In this document: positions 63,067-64,000 of the stretch, in pieces
Layout: each line of letters starts with the position of its first letter
Numbering within the stretch: position 1 is the stretch's first letter
Assembly (NCBI RefSeq): GCF_000215955.2
Contig: NZ_AFNV02000019.1
Coordinates: 1 to 64,000, forward strand
Length of the DNA stretch: 64,000 bases
Reading direction: 5' to 3'
From: Salinisphaera shabanensis E1L3A
GTDB lineage: Bacteria > Pseudomonadota > Gammaproteobacteria > Nevskiales > Salinisphaeraceae
Notes under the pieces: generated by a model
Databases searched by the model: none
Told to the model about the DNA's origin: nothing
What the model saw: the letters and a program-made list of their open reading frames with translations, nothing else
Position numbers and translations under genes: made by a program

Positions 63067-64000
63067 ATGAATGACTCCACGCAAGACAAAGACAACGCCC
63101 GGCCGATGACTTTCATTCCGGGGATCCCGCTCTGGGCCCAGATTCTGGCGGGCTTGGTGCTGGGCGCGATCGCCGGTGCGCTGCTCGGCGATAACGCGAG
63201 CCTGCTCAAGCCACTGGGCGATATCTTCATCAGCGCCATCAAGATGCTGATCGTGCCGCTGGTGTTTTCGACCCTGGTCGTCGGTATTACCGGCATGGGC
63301 GACCCGCAGAAGATGGGCCGAATCGGCCTGCGTACCATCGCGCTCTATCTTTTCACGACCGCGTTCGCGATCGCGATAGGCCTGCTGGCCTCGACGATCT
63401 TTCAGCCCGGTGTGGGAGTCGATCTGCCGTTCGAGTCGTCGGTGGATGCAAAAGAAGCCCCTTCGATGGTCGACATTCTGGTGGGCCTGGTACCACAGAA
63501 TCCGATCGATGCGCTGGCCGAAGGTAATATCCTGCAAATCATCGTCTTTGCGATCGGCCTGGCGATTTCGCTCACGCTGATCGGCGAACGCGGCGCGCCG
63601 CTCACGCGCATCTTCGAAAGCTTTGCCGAGGCGATGTACAAGCTTACCGAAATCGTGATGGCCTTCGCGCCGTTCGGCGTGTTCGGGCTGATCGCCAATG
63701 TCGCGGGCCAGTACGGCTTGGATGTGCTCATCCCGCTGGCCAAGGTAATCGGCGTGGCGTATCTGGCCTGCGTGGTACACGTGCTCGTGGTGTATACCGG
63801 GCTGATCGCCCTGCTTGGCCGCCTCAATCCGGTTCGTTATTTTCGCGGCAGTATCGATGCCCTGGTCGTGGCCTACTCATCGGCTTCGTCCTCGGGCACC
63901 CTGCCGGTATCGCTACGCTGCGCCCAGGACAACTTCGGCGTATCGCGCGGCGTGGCCGGTTTCGTGCTACCGGTGGGCGCGACCATCAACATGGACGGCA
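63067..64000 (+). CDS. Dicarboxylate/amino acid:cation symporter (DAACS), 3' end outside the window
   Basis: An open plus-strand frame starts at the ATG at 63067 with GGGGGAG 10 bases upstream and runs off the window (about 311 codons). It encodes the trimeric GltPh-like transporter: hydrophobic helices from PGIPLWAQILAGLVLG onward, KMLIVPLVFSTLVVGITGMGD, the YSSASSSGTLPVS hairpin (HP1) and the start of the GATINMDG motif. It should import dicarboxylates, glutamate or aspartate with sodium or protons. It follows the dehydratase gene by 31 bases. The missing end contains the HP2 and TM8 substrate-binding residues. Confidence 0.9.
   Translation, partial: MNDSTQDKDNARPMTFIPGIPLWAQILAGLVLGAIAGALLGDNASLLKPLGDIFISAIKMLIVPLVFSTLVVGITGMGDPQKMGRIGLRTIALYLFTTAFAIAIGLLASTIFQPGVGVDLPFESSVDAKEAPSMVDILVGLVPQNPIDALAEGNILQIIVFAIGLAISLTLIGERGAPLTRIFESFAEAMYKLTEIVMAFAPFGVFGLIANVAGQYGLDVLIPLAKVIGVAYLACVVHVLVVYTGLIALLGRLNPVRYFRGSIDALVVAYSSASSSGTLPVSLRCAQDNFGVSRGVAGFVLPVGATINMDG

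Overview
The window is 64 kb of GC-rich bacterial chromosome from a Gram-negative gammaproteobacterium. Evidence: an outer-membrane porin, lipoproteins with lipobox cysteines, an EmrE-type pump, MaeA, DinB, PurU and Tpm homologues, and an Entner-Doudoroff operon. TRAP and SLC13 carriers, a GlnT-type ligase and a large MscS-type channel suit a marine or halophilic heterotroph. The whole looks Salinisphaera-like, but that assignment is my inference and is weak. I see no rRNA, tRNA, CRISPR array, prophage or insertion sequence.

Layout. 0.2-2.3 kb: glutathione transferase, SDR and AlkA-like glycosylase. 2.6-7.3 kb: minus-strand operon zwf-pgl-edd-eda (glucose-6-phosphate to pyruvate plus glyceraldehyde-3-phosphate), preceded by a perfect inverted repeat. 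7.5-12 kb: quinone reductase, SMR pump, glycine-zipper lipoprotein, thioesterase and a CocE/NonD-type hydrolase. 12-14.7 kb: DUF1295 membrane protein, a coclaurine N-methyltransferase-like enzyme and an exported protein in one plus-strand run. 14.7-16.1 kb: a decayed methylenetetrahydrofolate reductase-ferredoxin fusion and a gene-free patch with hairpins. 16.1-22.5 kb: aminotransferase, 2-hydroxyacid dehydrogenase, succinate-semialdehyde dehydrogenase, acetylpolyamine amidohydrolase family member, galE. 22.5-25.3 kb: a hybrid histidine kinase and a sigma-54 activator joined by a deletion. 25.6-37 kb: acyl-CoA oxidase-like enzyme, purU, dinB, GST, tpm, cbpA, acyl-CoA synthetase, maeA.

37.3-43.4 kb: rhodanese, SLC13 carrier, a tautomerase flanked on both sides by repeated DnaA-box-like units, and an MscS-family channel. 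43.7-48.8 kb: remnant of a secreted nuclease, then a minus-strand glnT - substrate-binding protein - tetR set, divergent from an alpha/beta hydrolase across a palindromic operator-like site. 49-54.3 kb: class III aminotransferase, malate/tartrate-type dehydrogenase, tadA, porin and lipoprotein. 54.6-64 kb: TAXI-type TRAP transporter, LysR, SDR, DUF427-mgtE pair, serine/threonine dehydratase and the start of a dicarboxylate/amino-acid symporter that runs off the window.

Most genes are ordinary metabolism. The least explained structure is the set of four equally built units, each with three DnaA-box-like 9-mers, around the tautomerase gene (39.69-40.75 kb). Two of the units carry an identical 17-bp AT-rich element at exactly the same distance. 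Three separate loci (14.7-15.7, 22.5-25.3 and 43.7-44.3 kb) show genes truncated or fused by deletion, so this stretch has lost functions recently.
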